A stretch of 64,000 bases of DNA from Bradyrhizobium huanghuaihaiense (GCF_007830635.1 NZ_VLLA01000019.1:1-64000), one strand, 5' to 3'; shown: positions 19,470 to 28,063, numbered from the stretch's first letter. Program-made: numbers and translations. The notes: generated by a model not told the origin, from the sequence alone.

Positions 19470-20153
19470 ATGGCCAGACGCCCGGCAAAGACAGGCGGAT
19501 CAATCGGGCGCGGCGGCGGCGTGGCGCTCGGGGAAGCCGTGTTCCGCTCGCTGTGCGAGGCGCTGCAGGCCGGCAACTACCGGGCCGGCGACCGCCTGCG
19601 CGAGGAGGAGGTCGCCCAGCGGCTGAAGGTCAGCCGCACGCCGGTGCGGGAAGCGCTGGGCCGGCTCGCCGCGCGCGGCTTCGTCGAGCCCGCCGGCGGC
19701 CGCGGCCTGATCGTGCGCAACCTCGACATCTCGGAGGTGCTCGAGCTCTACGCCATGCGCGAGATCATGGAAGGCGCCGCCGCGCGCCTCGCCGCCGGGC
19801 ATGCCTCGGCCACGGAGATCGAGGCGCTCAGGGATATCGAGCAGGCCTTTGTCGAGGCGTCGGCGACGGACGCCGCCGAGATGGCGCGGCTCAACCGCGC
19901 CTTCCACGAGGCCATCTGCCGCGCCGCGCGCAACCGCTATCTCGACAACGCTTCGCGGGAATTGCAGGACTGGATCGCCCTGCTCGGTCCGACCACCTTC
20001 ACAGTGACCGGACGCCCCTCAACCAGCCATGGCGAGCATCAGGCCATCATCGACGCGATCGCCGCGCGCGACGGCGACAAGGCCGAACGACTGGCGCGCG
20101 CGCATATCCGGGAAGCGCTGCGCTGCCGGCTGAAATTGTTACAGAAGCAGTAG
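19470..20153 (+). CDS. GntR-family regulator, FCD (FadR-like) subfamily
   Basis: The 227-residue protein has a winged helix-turn-helix (YRAGDRLREEEVAQRLKVSR, then TPVREALGRLAARGF) and a helical FCD effector domain with the metal-type residues in the pattern seen in FCD proteins (LNRAFHEAICRAA and TSHGEHQAIIDAI). FCD regulators usually sense carboxylic acids. It is divergent from tcuA with a GTATAC palindrome between them and therefore probably represses the tcu genes until a tricarboxylate-like ligand appears. ATG 19470 has a GAGGA upstream; ATG 19413 in the same frame is an alternative. Confidence 0.92.
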   Translation: MARRPAKTGGSIGRGGGVALGEAVFRSLCEALQAGNYRAGDRLREEEVAQRLKVSRTPVREALGRLAARGFVEPAGGRGLIVRNLDISEVLELYAMREIMEGAAARLAAGHASATEIEALRDIEQAFVEASATDAAEMARLNRAFHEAICRAARNRYLDNASRELQDWIALLGPTTFTVTGRPSTSHGEHQAIIDAIAARDGDKAERLARAHIREALRCRLKLLQKQ

Positions 20154-20162
20154 GCGAGGCGC

Positions 20163-20636
20163 CTACGCGAGCACATCCGCGACGACCGCCCTCAGGACAT
20201 CCCTGACGTCGCCGGGCTTCAGCCGCACCTGCAAGCCGCGCTGGCCGCCATTGAGATAAACGAGGTCATGCAAGAGCGCGCTCTGCTCGATCACGGTGCG
20301 CACGGGCTTGCGCTGCCCGAACGGGCTGATGCCGCCGACCTTGAAACCGGTGACGCGTTCGGCCTCCGGCGGCTTCATCATCTGCGCCGACTTGCCGCTC
20401 GCGGCAGCGGCGAGCTTCTTCATCGAGACCTCCTGGTCGGACGGGACGATCACGCAGACCGCCTTGCCATCGACCAGCGCCATCAGCGTCTTCAGGACAC
20501 GCGCCGGGTTCTCCCCGAGCGCGGCCGCCGCCTGGAGGCCGATACTTTCGGCGTCGGGATCGTAGTCGTAGGTGTGAACGGTGAAGGCAACGCGGGCGGC
20601 TTCAAGCGCGCGTGTGGCTGGGGTAACTTTGGACAT
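20163..20636 (-). CDS. ybaK: Cys-tRNA(Pro)/Cys-tRNA(Cys) deacylase YbaK
   Basis: YbaK removes Cys that prolyl-tRNA synthetase has wrongly loaded on tRNA(Pro). The 157-residue protein has the YbaK/EbsC fold signature: HTYDYDPDAESIGLQAAAAL at the front, VLKTLMALVDGK, VPSDQEVSMKKLAAA with the Lys used in the active site, and VGGISPFGQRKPVRTVIEQS. Length is normal for the family. It is convergent with the GntR gene and separated from the formate dehydrogenase genes by two interspersed repeats. It is a housekeeping protein with no link to the neighbours. Confidence 0.93.
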   Translation of the reverse strand: MSKVTPATRALEAARVAFTVHTYDYDPDAESIGLQAAAALGENPARVLKTLMALVDGKAVCVIVPSDQEVSMKKLAAAASGKSAQMMKPPEAERVTGFKVGGISPFGQRKPVRTVIEQSALLHDLVYLNGGQRGLQVRLKPGDVRDVLRAVVADVLA

Positions 20637-20651
20637 GCGCCACGTTTATCA

Positions 20652-20739
20652 CCGTCATTGCGAGGAGCGAAGCGGCGAAGCAATCCGGAATCCCGCCGTG
20701 GAGGCAGCCTGGATTGCTTCGCTTCGCTCGCAATGACGG
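20652..20739. repeat. palindromic interspersed repeat, copy 1
   Basis: The arms CCGTCATTGCGAG (from 20652) and CTCGCAATGACGG (to 20739) are inverted, with inner arms GCGAAGCAATCC and GGATTGCTTCGC. The same sequence recurs at 33766-33846. It sits between two convergently or tandemly ended genes, as expected for an intergenic REP/RPE-type element of Bradyrhizobium-like genomes. Confidence 0.8.
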
Positions 20740-20770
20740 TGTGGGCAAAGATGCGCACGACACCCTCGGT

Positions 20771-20899
20771 GTCGTCCCGGCGAAGGCCGGGACCCATAAC
20801 CCCAGGGAGCAGTTTGGCGAAGACTCGTGGTGCGCGGTACTACGACCGATCCCGATCGAGAGATCACGCGGTATGGGTCCCGGCGTTCGCCGGGACGAC
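20771..20899. repeat. second type of inverted interspersed repeat
   Basis: GTCGTCCCGGCGAAGGCCGG at 20771-20790 pairs with CCGGCGTTCGCCGGGACGAC at 20880-20899; both arms continue inward with GACCCATA and TATGGGTC. The loop is about 70 bases and holds no gene. It differs from the neighbouring CGTCATTGCGAG element. No second copy is seen in the window. It fills the space between ybaK and the formate dehydrogenase alpha gene (20637-20944). Confidence 0.65.
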
Positions 20900-20944
20900 A
20901 TCGCATGTTTGGAAGGCCTTATGCCCCCAAACGACGGCCGCCCC

Positions 20945-23713
20945 CTACTCCGCCGCGTCCCGCATCTCCGCGCGCTCGGCGCGCGCCGCGCAGAACTTGA
21001 ACTCCGGGATCTTGCCGAACGGATCGAGCGCGGGATTGGTGAGCAGGTTCGCGGCCGCCTCTGCGTAGCAGAACGGCATGAACACCATGTTCTCCGGCAC
21101 GTCGCGATCGGAGCGGACCTTGACCTCGACGGCGCCGCGACGGGTCTCGAGGCGAATGAAATCGCCCGGCGCGAGCTTCTTCTTGCGCATGTCCTTCGGG
21201 CTCATGAAGGCCACGGCCTCCGGCTCGATCTGGTCGAGCACCTGGGCGCGACGCGTCATCGAGCCGGTGTGCCAGTGCTCCAGCACGCGGCCGGTCGACA
21301 GCACCATCGGATATTCGGCGTCGGGCAGCTCGTCCGGCGGGACGACCTTCGCCGGCACGATCTTGCCGCGTCCGCTCGCGGTCGGGAATCCCGTGGTGAA
21401 GATGATCTCATTGCCGGGCTTGTTCGGATCGTCGGCTGGATAGGTGACGGCGCCTTCGCGCACCAGCCGCTCCCAGCTGATGTTCTTCAGCGACGGCATC
21501 AGCTCCGCCATCTCTGTATAGACGTCACCGGGGCCGGCGTAATTCCAGGGCAGGCCCATGCGCTTGCCGATCTCCTGGATGATCCAGAGGTCCTGGCGCG
21601 CATCGCCCGGCGGCTTGATCACCTGGCGCGCGAGCTGCACGCGGCGGTCAGTGTTGGTGAAGGAGCCGTCCTTCTCCGCAAACGCCGAGGCTGGCAGGAT
21701 CACGTCGGCGTGGAACGCGGTCTCGGTGACGAAGAGATCCTGCACCACGAGATGATCGAGCATGGCAAGGGCGTGGCGTGCGTGCTGCAGGTCAGGATCG
21801 GACATCGCGGGGTTCTCGCCCTCGATATACATGCCCTTGATCTCACCGGCATGGATCGCGTTCATGATCTCGACCACGGTCAGGCCGCGCACGGGATCGA
21901 GATCCTGCTGCCACAGCTTCTCGAAGCTGCCGCGCAGGTCGTCGCGACCGACCGGCTGGTAATCCGGCAGGAACATCGGGATCAGGCCGGCATCGGAGGC
22001 ACCCTGCACGTTGTTCTGACCGCGCAGCGGATGCAGGCCGGTGCCGGGACGGCCGACCTGGCCGGTGATCAGCGCCAGCGCGATCAGGCAGCGCGCATTG
22101 TCGGTGCCGTGGACGTGCTGGCTGATGCCCATGCCCCAGAAGATGATCGAGGATTTTGCACGCGCATAAGTGCGCGCGACCTCACGGAGCGTCTGGGCCG
22201 GGATGCCGCAGATCGCTTCCATCTTCTCCGGCGTGAATTCCTTGATCTTCTCCTTGAGGTCGTCAAAACCCTCGGTGTAGCCGGCGATGTACTGGTCGTC
22301 GGTCAGGCCCTCGGTGATGATCGTGTTGATCATCGCGTTCAGCATCGCGACGTCGGAGCCGGGCTTGAACTGAAGATGCCTGGTCGCATGACGCGACAGC
22401 GACTGCCGGCGCGGATCCATCACGAACAGCTTGGCGCCGTTCTGCTTGACCGCGTTCTTGATGAAGGTCGCGGCGACCGGATGGTTCACGGTCGGGTTGG
22501 CGCCGATCACGATGATGACTTCGGCATCCATCGCGGCGGAGAACGGCGCCGATACCGCACCCGAGCTCAGGCCTTCGAACAGCGCCGCGACCGACGAAGC
22601 GTGGCACAGGCGAGTGCAATGGTCGACGTTGTTGGAGCCGAAACCGGTGCGTACCAGCTTCTGGAACAGATAGGCCTCTTCATTCGAGCCCTTGGCCGAG
22701 CCGAAGCCGGCCAGCGCCTTCACACCCTTCTCGTCACGGATCTTGACGAGGCCCTTGGCGGCGATGTCGAGCGCCTCTTCCCAGCTCGCTTCACGGAAAT
22801 GCGTGAAGGGATTGGCCGGGTCGACCTGATCGTTAGCGTCCTTCTTCGCATTCGGCAGCCGCACCAGCGGTTTTGTAAGGCGATGCGGATGGTGGATATA
22901 GTCGAAGCCGAAGCGGCCCTTGACGCAGAGTCGGTTGTGATTGGCGGGGCCGTCACGGCCTTCCGCATAGATCACCTTCTCGTCCTTGACCTCGTAGGTC
23001 ACCTGGCAGCCGACGCCGCAGAACGGGCAGAGCGAATCGACCTTCTTGTCCGCGTAAGTCACGCGGGTCTGCTTGTCGTCGAGCATCACGGCCGGCATCA
23101 ACGCGCCGGTCGGACAGGCCTGCACGCATTCGCCGCAGGCGACGCAGGTGGACTCGCCCATGGGATCGTCGAAGTCGAACACGATCTTCGAGCCATGGTT
23201 GCGGTAGGCCATGCCGATGACGTCGTTGACCTGGACCTCGCGGCAGGCGCGCACGCACAGGCCGCACTGGATGCAGGCATCGAGATTGACGCGCATCGCC
23301 GGATGGCTGGCATCGGTCTCCCAGCGCTCGGCGGCGGGGAAACGGCTCTCGGTGACGCCCGTGGTCTCGGCCCAGTGCCAGAACTTGGAATCCGGATCGT
23401 GCGATGTCTCACGCGCCGGCTGGTCGGCGACGAGCAGCTCCATCACCATCTTCTGCGCAGCAGTCGCGCGGGCGCTCTCGGTCTTCACCTTCATGCCGAC
23501 GGACGGCGTGCGCTTGCAGGACGCAGCCAGCACGCGCTCGCCCTCGATCTCGACCATGCAGGCGCGGCAATTGCCGTCGGGCCGATAGTCGGGCGCCGGC
23601 GAATAGCACAGATGCGGGATGTCGCGGCCCTGGCGTTTGGCGACCTGCCAGATCGTCTCGCCGGGTTTGGCCTCGACCTGCTTGCCGTCGAGCTCGAACG
23701 TAATCTTGGTCAT
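20945..23713 (-). CDS. fdhF: NAD-dependent formate dehydrogenase, alpha (Mo/W-bisMGD) subunit
   Basis: The alpha subunit oxidises formate to CO2 at a bis-MGD-bound Mo or W. The 922-residue protein has an N-terminal 2Fe-2S domain (CYSPAPDYRPDGNCRACMVE), a Cys-rich NuoG-like part with two further 4Fe-4S sets (CIQCGLCVRAC and CVACGECVQAC), the cubane near the cofactor (CPFCGVGC), and the catalytic domain. The metal ligand is Cys in VDHCTRLCHASS, followed by the conserved His; it is not selenocysteine. The C-terminal MGD domain begins around PMVLSTGRVLEHWHT. It overlaps the beta gene by four bases (ATGA). The two-subunit form resembles tungsten FDH1 of Methylorubrum. Confidence 0.95.
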   Translation of the reverse strand: MTKITFELDGKQVEAKPGETIWQVAKRQGRDIPHLCYSPAPDYRPDGNCRACMVEIEGERVLAASCKRTPSVGMKVKTESARATAAQKMVMELLVADQPARETSHDPDSKFWHWAETTGVTESRFPAAERWETDASHPAMRVNLDACIQCGLCVRACREVQVNDVIGMAYRNHGSKIVFDFDDPMGESTCVACGECVQACPTGALMPAVMLDDKQTRVTYADKKVDSLCPFCGVGCQVTYEVKDEKVIYAEGRDGPANHNRLCVKGRFGFDYIHHPHRLTKPLVRLPNAKKDANDQVDPANPFTHFREASWEEALDIAAKGLVKIRDEKGVKALAGFGSAKGSNEEAYLFQKLVRTGFGSNNVDHCTRLCHASSVAALFEGLSSGAVSAPFSAAMDAEVIIVIGANPTVNHPVAATFIKNAVKQNGAKLFVMDPRRQSLSRHATRHLQFKPGSDVAMLNAMINTIITEGLTDDQYIAGYTEGFDDLKEKIKEFTPEKMEAICGIPAQTLREVARTYARAKSSIIFWGMGISQHVHGTDNARCLIALALITGQVGRPGTGLHPLRGQNNVQGASDAGLIPMFLPDYQPVGRDDLRGSFEKLWQQDLDPVRGLTVVEIMNAIHAGEIKGMYIEGENPAMSDPDLQHARHALAMLDHLVVQDLFVTETAFHADVILPASAFAEKDGSFTNTDRRVQLARQVIKPPGDARQDLWIIQEIGKRMGLPWNYAGPGDVYTEMAELMPSLKNISWERLVREGAVTYPADDPNKPGNEIIFTTGFPTASGRGKIVPAKVVPPDELPDAEYPMVLSTGRVLEHWHTGSMTRRAQVLDQIEPEAVAFMSPKDMRKKKLAPGDFIRLETRRGAVEVKVRSDRDVPENMVFMPFCYAEAAANLLTNPALDPFGKIPEFKFCAARAERAEMRDAAE

Positions 23714-25413
23714 TCGGCCGCTTCCTTGAACTCGTCAGGGAAATATTTGATCACGGAAGACAGCGGATTCGATGCCGCCTGTCCGAGCCCGCAGATCGAG
23801 GCATCGCGCATCGCCTGGCTCAATTCTTCCAGCAAGGCACGGTTCCAGACCGGCTTCTGCATCAGCAGCGCCGCCTTCTGTGTTCCGACACGGCACGGCG
23901 TGCACTGGCCGCAGCTCTCGTCCTCGAAGAACTTCATCAGGTTCAGTGCGGCAGCGCGCACACTGTCCTTCTGCGACAGGATGACGATCGCGGCCGAGCC
24001 GATGAAGCAGCCGTATTTCTCCAGCGTGCCGAAATCGAGCGGGATGTCGTCCATCGATGCCGGCAGGATGCCGCCCGAGGCGCCGCCAGGGAGATAGGCG
24101 TAGAACTGATGGCCGTCGGCCATGCCGCCGCAATATTCGTCGATCAGCTCGCGCACGGTGATGCCGGCTGGTGCCAGCTTCATGCCGGGATTCTTGACGC
24201 GGCCCGAGACCGAGAAGCTGCGCAGGCCGTGACGCTCATGGCGGCCGTGGCCCTTCCACCAGTCGGCGCCCTTCTCGACGATGTCGCGCACCCACCACAG
24301 CGTCTCGATGTTGTTGATCAACGTCGGCAGGCCGAACAGGCCGACCTGGAACGGGTAAGGCGGCTTGTGCCGGGGCAGGCCGCGCTTGCCCTCGATGCTT
24401 TCAAGCAGCGAGGATTCCTCGCCGCAGATGTAAGCACCGGCGCCGCGGCGCATGTGCAGCGTCGGACCGCCGGCGGGAAGCTTTGCGATCTCGCGCTCCA
24501 GAATCTCGCGCGAGGCCGGGTATTCGTCGCGCAGATAGATGTAGACGTCGGAGGCCTGCACCACATGCGCGCCGATCAGCATGCCCTCGATGAAGCGATG
24601 CGGATCGGTCTCGAGATAATAGCGGTCCTTGAACGTGCCGGGCTCGCCCTCGTCGCCGTTGATCGCCATCAGCCGCGGACCGGGCTCGCCCAGCACCGCA
24701 CGCCATTTGCGCCCCGTCGGGAAGCCGGCGCCGCCGAGGCCGCGCAGCGAAGCATCGTCGAGCGACTTCAGGAGATCGTCCTTCGACAGCTCGCCCGAGC
24801 GCAGGCGACCCAGCAGCTTGTAGCCCCCGCCGGCAACATAGGCGTCGTAGTCGATATAATCAGGCAGATGCGCGTGAGTGTCGCCGGCCTTCGCGGCCGC
24901 CGTCACGTTGGCGACGGTCGCATGGTCGACGAAGTTGTGGCCGACTTCCGCAGCAGGCGCGGTATCGCAGCGCCCGACGCAGGGTGCGCGCACGACGCGG
25001 ATGCCGGGGCCGGAAGCGCTCTGCAGATCCTCGAGCAGCTTCTCGCCGCCGAGCATGGCGCAGGTCAGCGAATCGCAAACGCGGATCGTCAGCGGCGGAA
25101 TATCAGGCTCGCCCTCCTTCACCACGTCGAAATGCGCGTAGAAGGTCGCAGTCTCGAACACTTCGGCGAAGGCGAGCTTCATCTCGTCGGCGAGCGCGGC
25201 GAGATGCGCGGCCGAGATCTGATGGTACTTGTCCTGGACCAGGTGCAGATATTCGATCAGGAGATCGCGCCGCCGCGGCCGATCGCCGAGCAACTGCTCG
25301 ATCTCATGCGCGGCGGTCGGATCGACCTGCCGCCCCTTGGGCGTGGCCTTGGCTCGCTTCCGTCCCTCGCCCGGATGCTCGAACGAGCGGACCTCATGCA
25401 CGTCGTGGCTCAT
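23710..25413 (-). CDS. NAD-dependent formate dehydrogenase, beta subunit (NuoE-NuoF fusion)
   Basis: This 567-residue subunit passes electrons from the alpha subunit to NAD+. Its N-terminal 150 residues are NuoE/thioredoxin-like with a 2Fe-2S site (VCDSLTCAMLGG and APCVGRCDTAPA). The rest is NuoF-like, with the FMN/NAD segment GLRGLGGAGFPTGRKWRAV, NGDEGEPGTFKDR, GAGAYICGEESSLLESIEG, and the 4Fe-4S motif ESCGQCTPCRVGT near residue 500. In other bacteria these two parts are separate proteins (FdsG and FdsB); the fusion is found in the FDH1/FdwB type. It is the promoter-proximal gene. A 14-bp palindrome lies 46 bases upstream. Confidence 0.94.
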   Translation of the reverse strand: MSHDVHEVRSFEHPGEGRKRAKATPKGRQVDPTAAHEIEQLLGDRPRRRDLLIEYLHLVQDKYHQISAAHLAALADEMKLAFAEVFETATFYAHFDVVKEGEPDIPPLTIRVCDSLTCAMLGGEKLLEDLQSASGPGIRVVRAPCVGRCDTAPAAEVGHNFVDHATVANVTAAAKAGDTHAHLPDYIDYDAYVAGGGYKLLGRLRSGELSKDDLLKSLDDASLRGLGGAGFPTGRKWRAVLGEPGPRLMAINGDEGEPGTFKDRYYLETDPHRFIEGMLIGAHVVQASDVYIYLRDEYPASREILEREIAKLPAGGPTLHMRRGAGAYICGEESSLLESIEGKRGLPRHKPPYPFQVGLFGLPTLINNIETLWWVRDIVEKGADWWKGHGRHERHGLRSFSVSGRVKNPGMKLAPAGITVRELIDEYCGGMADGHQFYAYLPGGASGGILPASMDDIPLDFGTLEKYGCFIGSAAIVILSQKDSVRAAALNLMKFFEDESCGQCTPCRVGTQKAALLMQKPVWNRALLEELSQAMRDASICGLGQAASNPLSSVIKYFPDEFKEAAE

Positions 25414-25458
25414 CGATTCGTCTCGATCTCGTCTTTTAGAACGGCTCCAGTTCTAGCT

Positions 25459-25472
25459 TCTGGCATGCCAGA
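25459..25472. promoter_or_regulatory. perfect palindrome upstream of the formate dehydrogenase genes
   Basis: TCTGGCATGCCAGA is a perfect 14-bp palindrome 46 bases before the beta-subunit start. A further ATGCCA follows at 25473-25478. Its symmetry and position fit an operator for a dimeric regulator, but no matching regulator gene is adjacent. I found no sigma-54 consensus in this intergenic stretch. Confidence 0.4.
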
Positions 25473-25697
25473 TGCCAAGCGAATTATCATGCTCGCGGAA
25501 GCAGTTAAGCGCAGCTCAAGGGCAACCCTGGATCGCTGCCCGGACACGGCCTTGCGTTCGTCCAACGCGCCAACTGATCAAACGAAGCCTGAATTGGTCT
25601 GGAGATCAATAAAGGCTTCCTATGCTGCGATAGCGAAATCGTATCGAGCTCCCGCGCCGAGGCTACAGGTGACCCTGCATGCCCCGATGCCGATGGG

Positions 25698-25979
25698 TCA
25701 GCTTTTGCCCATGCACTCCTCGATATAGAACCAGCGATCGTCGCCCGCGAGGCCCTTGGCCTTCACGTCCTTGCGGCACTCCTTGAGCTTCGGCTTGTTG
25801 GCGCTCCACTTGGCCTTCATGTCCTTGAGCTTCTGCACGGTCAGCTTGATCTTGCCGGGCTTGGCCTCGGTCGCGGCAGGCGGCGTGACGGCCGGTGCCG
25901 CGGCGGTCTGTGCGGATGCGGATTGCAGGGCGCCGGCGACGAGCAGCATGGCGGCGGCACAAGCGAGTTTACGAACCAT
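25698..25979 (-). CDS. small secreted protein of unknown function
   Basis: The 93-residue precursor has a clear signal peptide (MVRKLACAAAMLLVAGALQS, cut after ASA). The mature part starts with an Ala/Pro/Thr linker and then a basic, helical stretch with two Cys (LKECRKDVKAKGL and YIEECMGKS), which may form a disulfide in the periplasm. It resembles the short PsiF-like proteins common in rhizobia, but I cannot assign a role. ATG 25979 is chosen because GGGGGAATTCG precedes it; an upstream ATG at 26009 has no such site. It lies between the formate dehydrogenase genes and the OFA transporter on the same strand. Confidence 0.75.
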   Translation of the reverse strand: MVRKLACAAAMLLVAGALQSASAQTAAAPAVTPPAATEAKPGKIKLTVQKLKDMKAKWSANKPKLKECRKDVKAKGLAGDDRWFYIEECMGKS

Positions 25980-26067
25980 CGAATTCCCCCAGGGGTCATT
26001 TTGAAACAAGCGAAACGAGCGGCGGGAGCGCCCTCATGGTGCGCTCCCGCTCGCGATGAATGGGCGA

Positions 26068-27720
26068 TCAGAAGATCTTGACCGCGCTCTCCAGCGTCTT
26101 CCAGACGCCCCACGCCAAGGGGACACCGACGAAGGCCCAGAACAGCGCCGCCTTGGCGTCGAGCCCGCCAAAGCCGATGCCGTAGGAGCCGTGCGGCCCC
26201 GCAGCTGCAGCACTGGCACTCGCCGCCTGCAACTTGGCGACATCGGCGTCCTTCATGTGCCACTTCGAATCGACCGGCTTGACCAGGTAGTTGCAGATCA
26301 GGCCCGCGATCAGCATCGCACACAGGATGTACATCGTCGTGTTGTAGAGCTGGTCGCGCGGCACGCCGGCCGCGAGCTGGAACTCGCGGATGTAGTTGAC
26401 CACGACTGGGCCGATGATGCCCGCGGTCGACCACGCCGTCAGCAGCCGGCCGTGGATGGCGCCGACGAACTGGGTACCGAACATGTCGGCCAGATAGGCC
26501 GGCACCGTGGCGAAGCCACCGCCATACATCGACAGGATGATGCCGAAGCCGAGCACGAACAGGAGCTTCGAGCCCATCGCCGCAAAGGTCGGCGCCAGTG
26601 CGTAGAGCACGATGCCGAGGATGAAGAAGGTATAGTAGGTGTTCTTCCGCCCGATCTTGTCAGACAGCGACGCCCAGAAGAAGCGGCCGCCGATGTTGAA
26701 CAGCGACAGCAATCCGGCGAAGCCGGCGGCGATCGCCGCGATCTGCGCCTTCTGTCCGGCATCGAGCGCGTTGAAACCGACGTCCGGCAGGCCGATCAGC
26801 TTGCCGCCGAAGATCTCCTGGAGCATCGGCGAGGCCATGCCGATCACGCCGATACCCGCCGACACGTTCAGGCACAGCACCCACCAGATCAGCCAGAACT
26901 GCGGGGTCTTGTGCGCGTCGTTGAGATGGACGTTGTTCTTCGAGATCATCGCGTTGGCCTTGACCGGCGGGGTCCAGCCCTCGGGCTGCCAGCCGGGCGG
27001 CGGCAGGCGATAGCGGAATGCGCCGATCATCATGAACACGAAGTAGATGACGCCCATCGCGACGAAGGTCTCCCAGACGCCGACGGAGGTCGGGGTCTTG
27101 AAGTAGTTCATCAGCAGGTTCGCCAGCGGCGCGCCGATCATGGCGCCGCCGCCAAAGCCCATGATGGCCATGCCGGTCGCCATGCCGCGGCGGTCCGGGA
27201 ACCACTTCACCAGCGTCGACACCGGCGAGATGTAGCCAAGGCCGAGGCCGACGCCGCCGATCACGCCCGACCCCAGCCACAACAGCCACAGCTGATGGGT
27301 GTAGACGCCGATCGCACCGAGGAAGAGCCCGCCGCACCAGCACAGCGCCGAGACGAAGCCGGCCTTGCGCGGTCCCACGCGTTCGAGCCAGCCGCCCCAG
27401 ACCGCGGCCGCGATACCGAGCAGCACGAAGAACAGCGTGTACATCCAGCCCATGCTGGCGACCTTCCAGTCGCAGCTGGTCGTGAACAGCTCCTGCAACA
27501 GCGAAATGTCACCGCAGGTCTTCGGCGCGGTCACGCCGATCGCGCGCGACAGCGGCAGCCAGAACACCGAGAAGCCGTAGGCCATGCCGATGCAGAGATG
27601 GATGCACAGCGCCGCCGGCGGCACCAGCCAGCGATTGAAGCCGGCGGTCGCGATCGTGCGTTCACGATCGAGGAAGCCGGAGGCACCAACAGGTGCAAGA
27701 ACGGTATCGGCAGTTGTCAT
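26068..27720 (-). CDS. OFA-family major facilitator (oxalate/formate antiporter-like)
   Basis: The 550-residue protein has about 12 membrane helices and belongs to the oxalate:formate antiporter family, with the long N-terminal segment FNRWLVPPAALCIHLCIGMA, GMAYGFSVFWLPLSRAIG, and the helix-4 to -5 region GLGLGYISPVSTLVKWFPDR followed by GMATGMAIMGFG. It probably moves formate, oxalate or a related small acid across the inner membrane, which fits the formate dehydrogenase 2 kb away. The ATG at 27720 is chosen because GGAGG lies eight bases upstream; the ATG two codons earlier is too close to that site. A consensus sigma-54 promoter and two palindromes lie upstream, near the gene for a sigma-54 activator. 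Confidence 0.9.
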   Translation of the reverse strand: MTTADTVLAPVGASGFLDRERTIATAGFNRWLVPPAALCIHLCIGMAYGFSVFWLPLSRAIGVTAPKTCGDISLLQELFTTSCDWKVASMGWMYTLFFVLLGIAAAVWGGWLERVGPRKAGFVSALCWCGGLFLGAIGVYTHQLWLLWLGSGVIGGVGLGLGYISPVSTLVKWFPDRRGMATGMAIMGFGGGAMIGAPLANLLMNYFKTPTSVGVWETFVAMGVIYFVFMMIGAFRYRLPPPGWQPEGWTPPVKANAMISKNNVHLNDAHKTPQFWLIWWVLCLNVSAGIGVIGMASPMLQEIFGGKLIGLPDVGFNALDAGQKAQIAAIAAGFAGLLSLFNIGGRFFWASLSDKIGRKNTYYTFFILGIVLYALAPTFAAMGSKLLFVLGFGIILSMYGGGFATVPAYLADMFGTQFVGAIHGRLLTAWSTAGIIGPVVVNYIREFQLAAGVPRDQLYNTTMYILCAMLIAGLICNYLVKPVDSKWHMKDADVAKLQAASASAAAAGPHGSYGIGFGGLDAKAALFWAFVGVPLAWGVWKTLESAVKIF

Positions 27721-27957
27721 AAGCATTACCTCCAAAGCGTGGCCTTACCGGCGCATCGGTTTGAGACCGGTCGCACGCGTGCTTGGCAGCCGCGCATGAC
27801 CGGTCGAACTTCATGCCGAAGTGGAATCATCTGGTGCGCATCTCGTCATGTGCACCGAGCAAGCAGCTGATCGCGGGTGATGTCCCTTCGCCTCGCAAGC
27901 AGCGTTGCAGTGACGGCTATCGCGCCCTCATCCCCCTCAACACCCTGTCTTGGAGTG

Positions 27958-27973
27958 AGCAACGCGCGTGCCA
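27958..27973 (-). promoter_or_regulatory. sigma-54 (RpoN) promoter of the OFA transporter
   Basis: Read on the minus strand, TGGCACGCGCGTTGCT matches the -24/-12 consensus TGGCACG-N4-TTGCW at every fixed position. It points toward the transporter gene. The predicted transcript starts near 27946 and leaves a leader of roughly 225 bases. It lies between transporter and the sensor kinase gene, whose partner is a sigma-54 activator. Confidence 0.85.
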
Positions 27974-28025
27974 GATATCGCGCCATGACGAATCAATGAC
28001 TTCCCGCAGCGCAATGTGCTGCGCG

Positions 28026-28061
28026 GGACAAAATGTCCTGAAATCCTCGGACAAAATGTCC
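28026..28061. promoter_or_regulatory. two upstream activator sites (GGACAAAATGTCC)
   Basis: GGACAAAATGTCC occurs twice, at 28026-28038 and 28049-28061, each an exact inverted repeat GGACA-AAA-TGTCC. Their centres are 23 bases apart, about two helical turns. They end two bases before the sensor kinase stop codon and lie 53-103 bases upstream of the sigma-54 promoter. This is the usual place for enhancer sites of an NtrC-type activator. Confidence 0.8.
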
Positions 28062-28063
28062 AA

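Noticed and set aside
17931-20153. A 740-codon open frame on the plus strand across tcuA and the GntR gene
   Set aside because: Its first 510 codons lie antisense to tcuA and give low-complexity Arg/Ala/Glu-rich protein; only the last 227 residues are the real GntR protein.
20714-24097. A 1127-codon plus-strand open frame
   Set aside because: It is antisense to the formate dehydrogenase genes and has no family resemblance. High GC keeps such frames open by chance.
28026-28061. The two GGACAAAATGTCC copies as the start of a CRISPR array
   Set aside because: Only two copies of 13 bases with an 10-base spacer, and each is an inverted repeat. They fit activator sites better; no cas genes are present.
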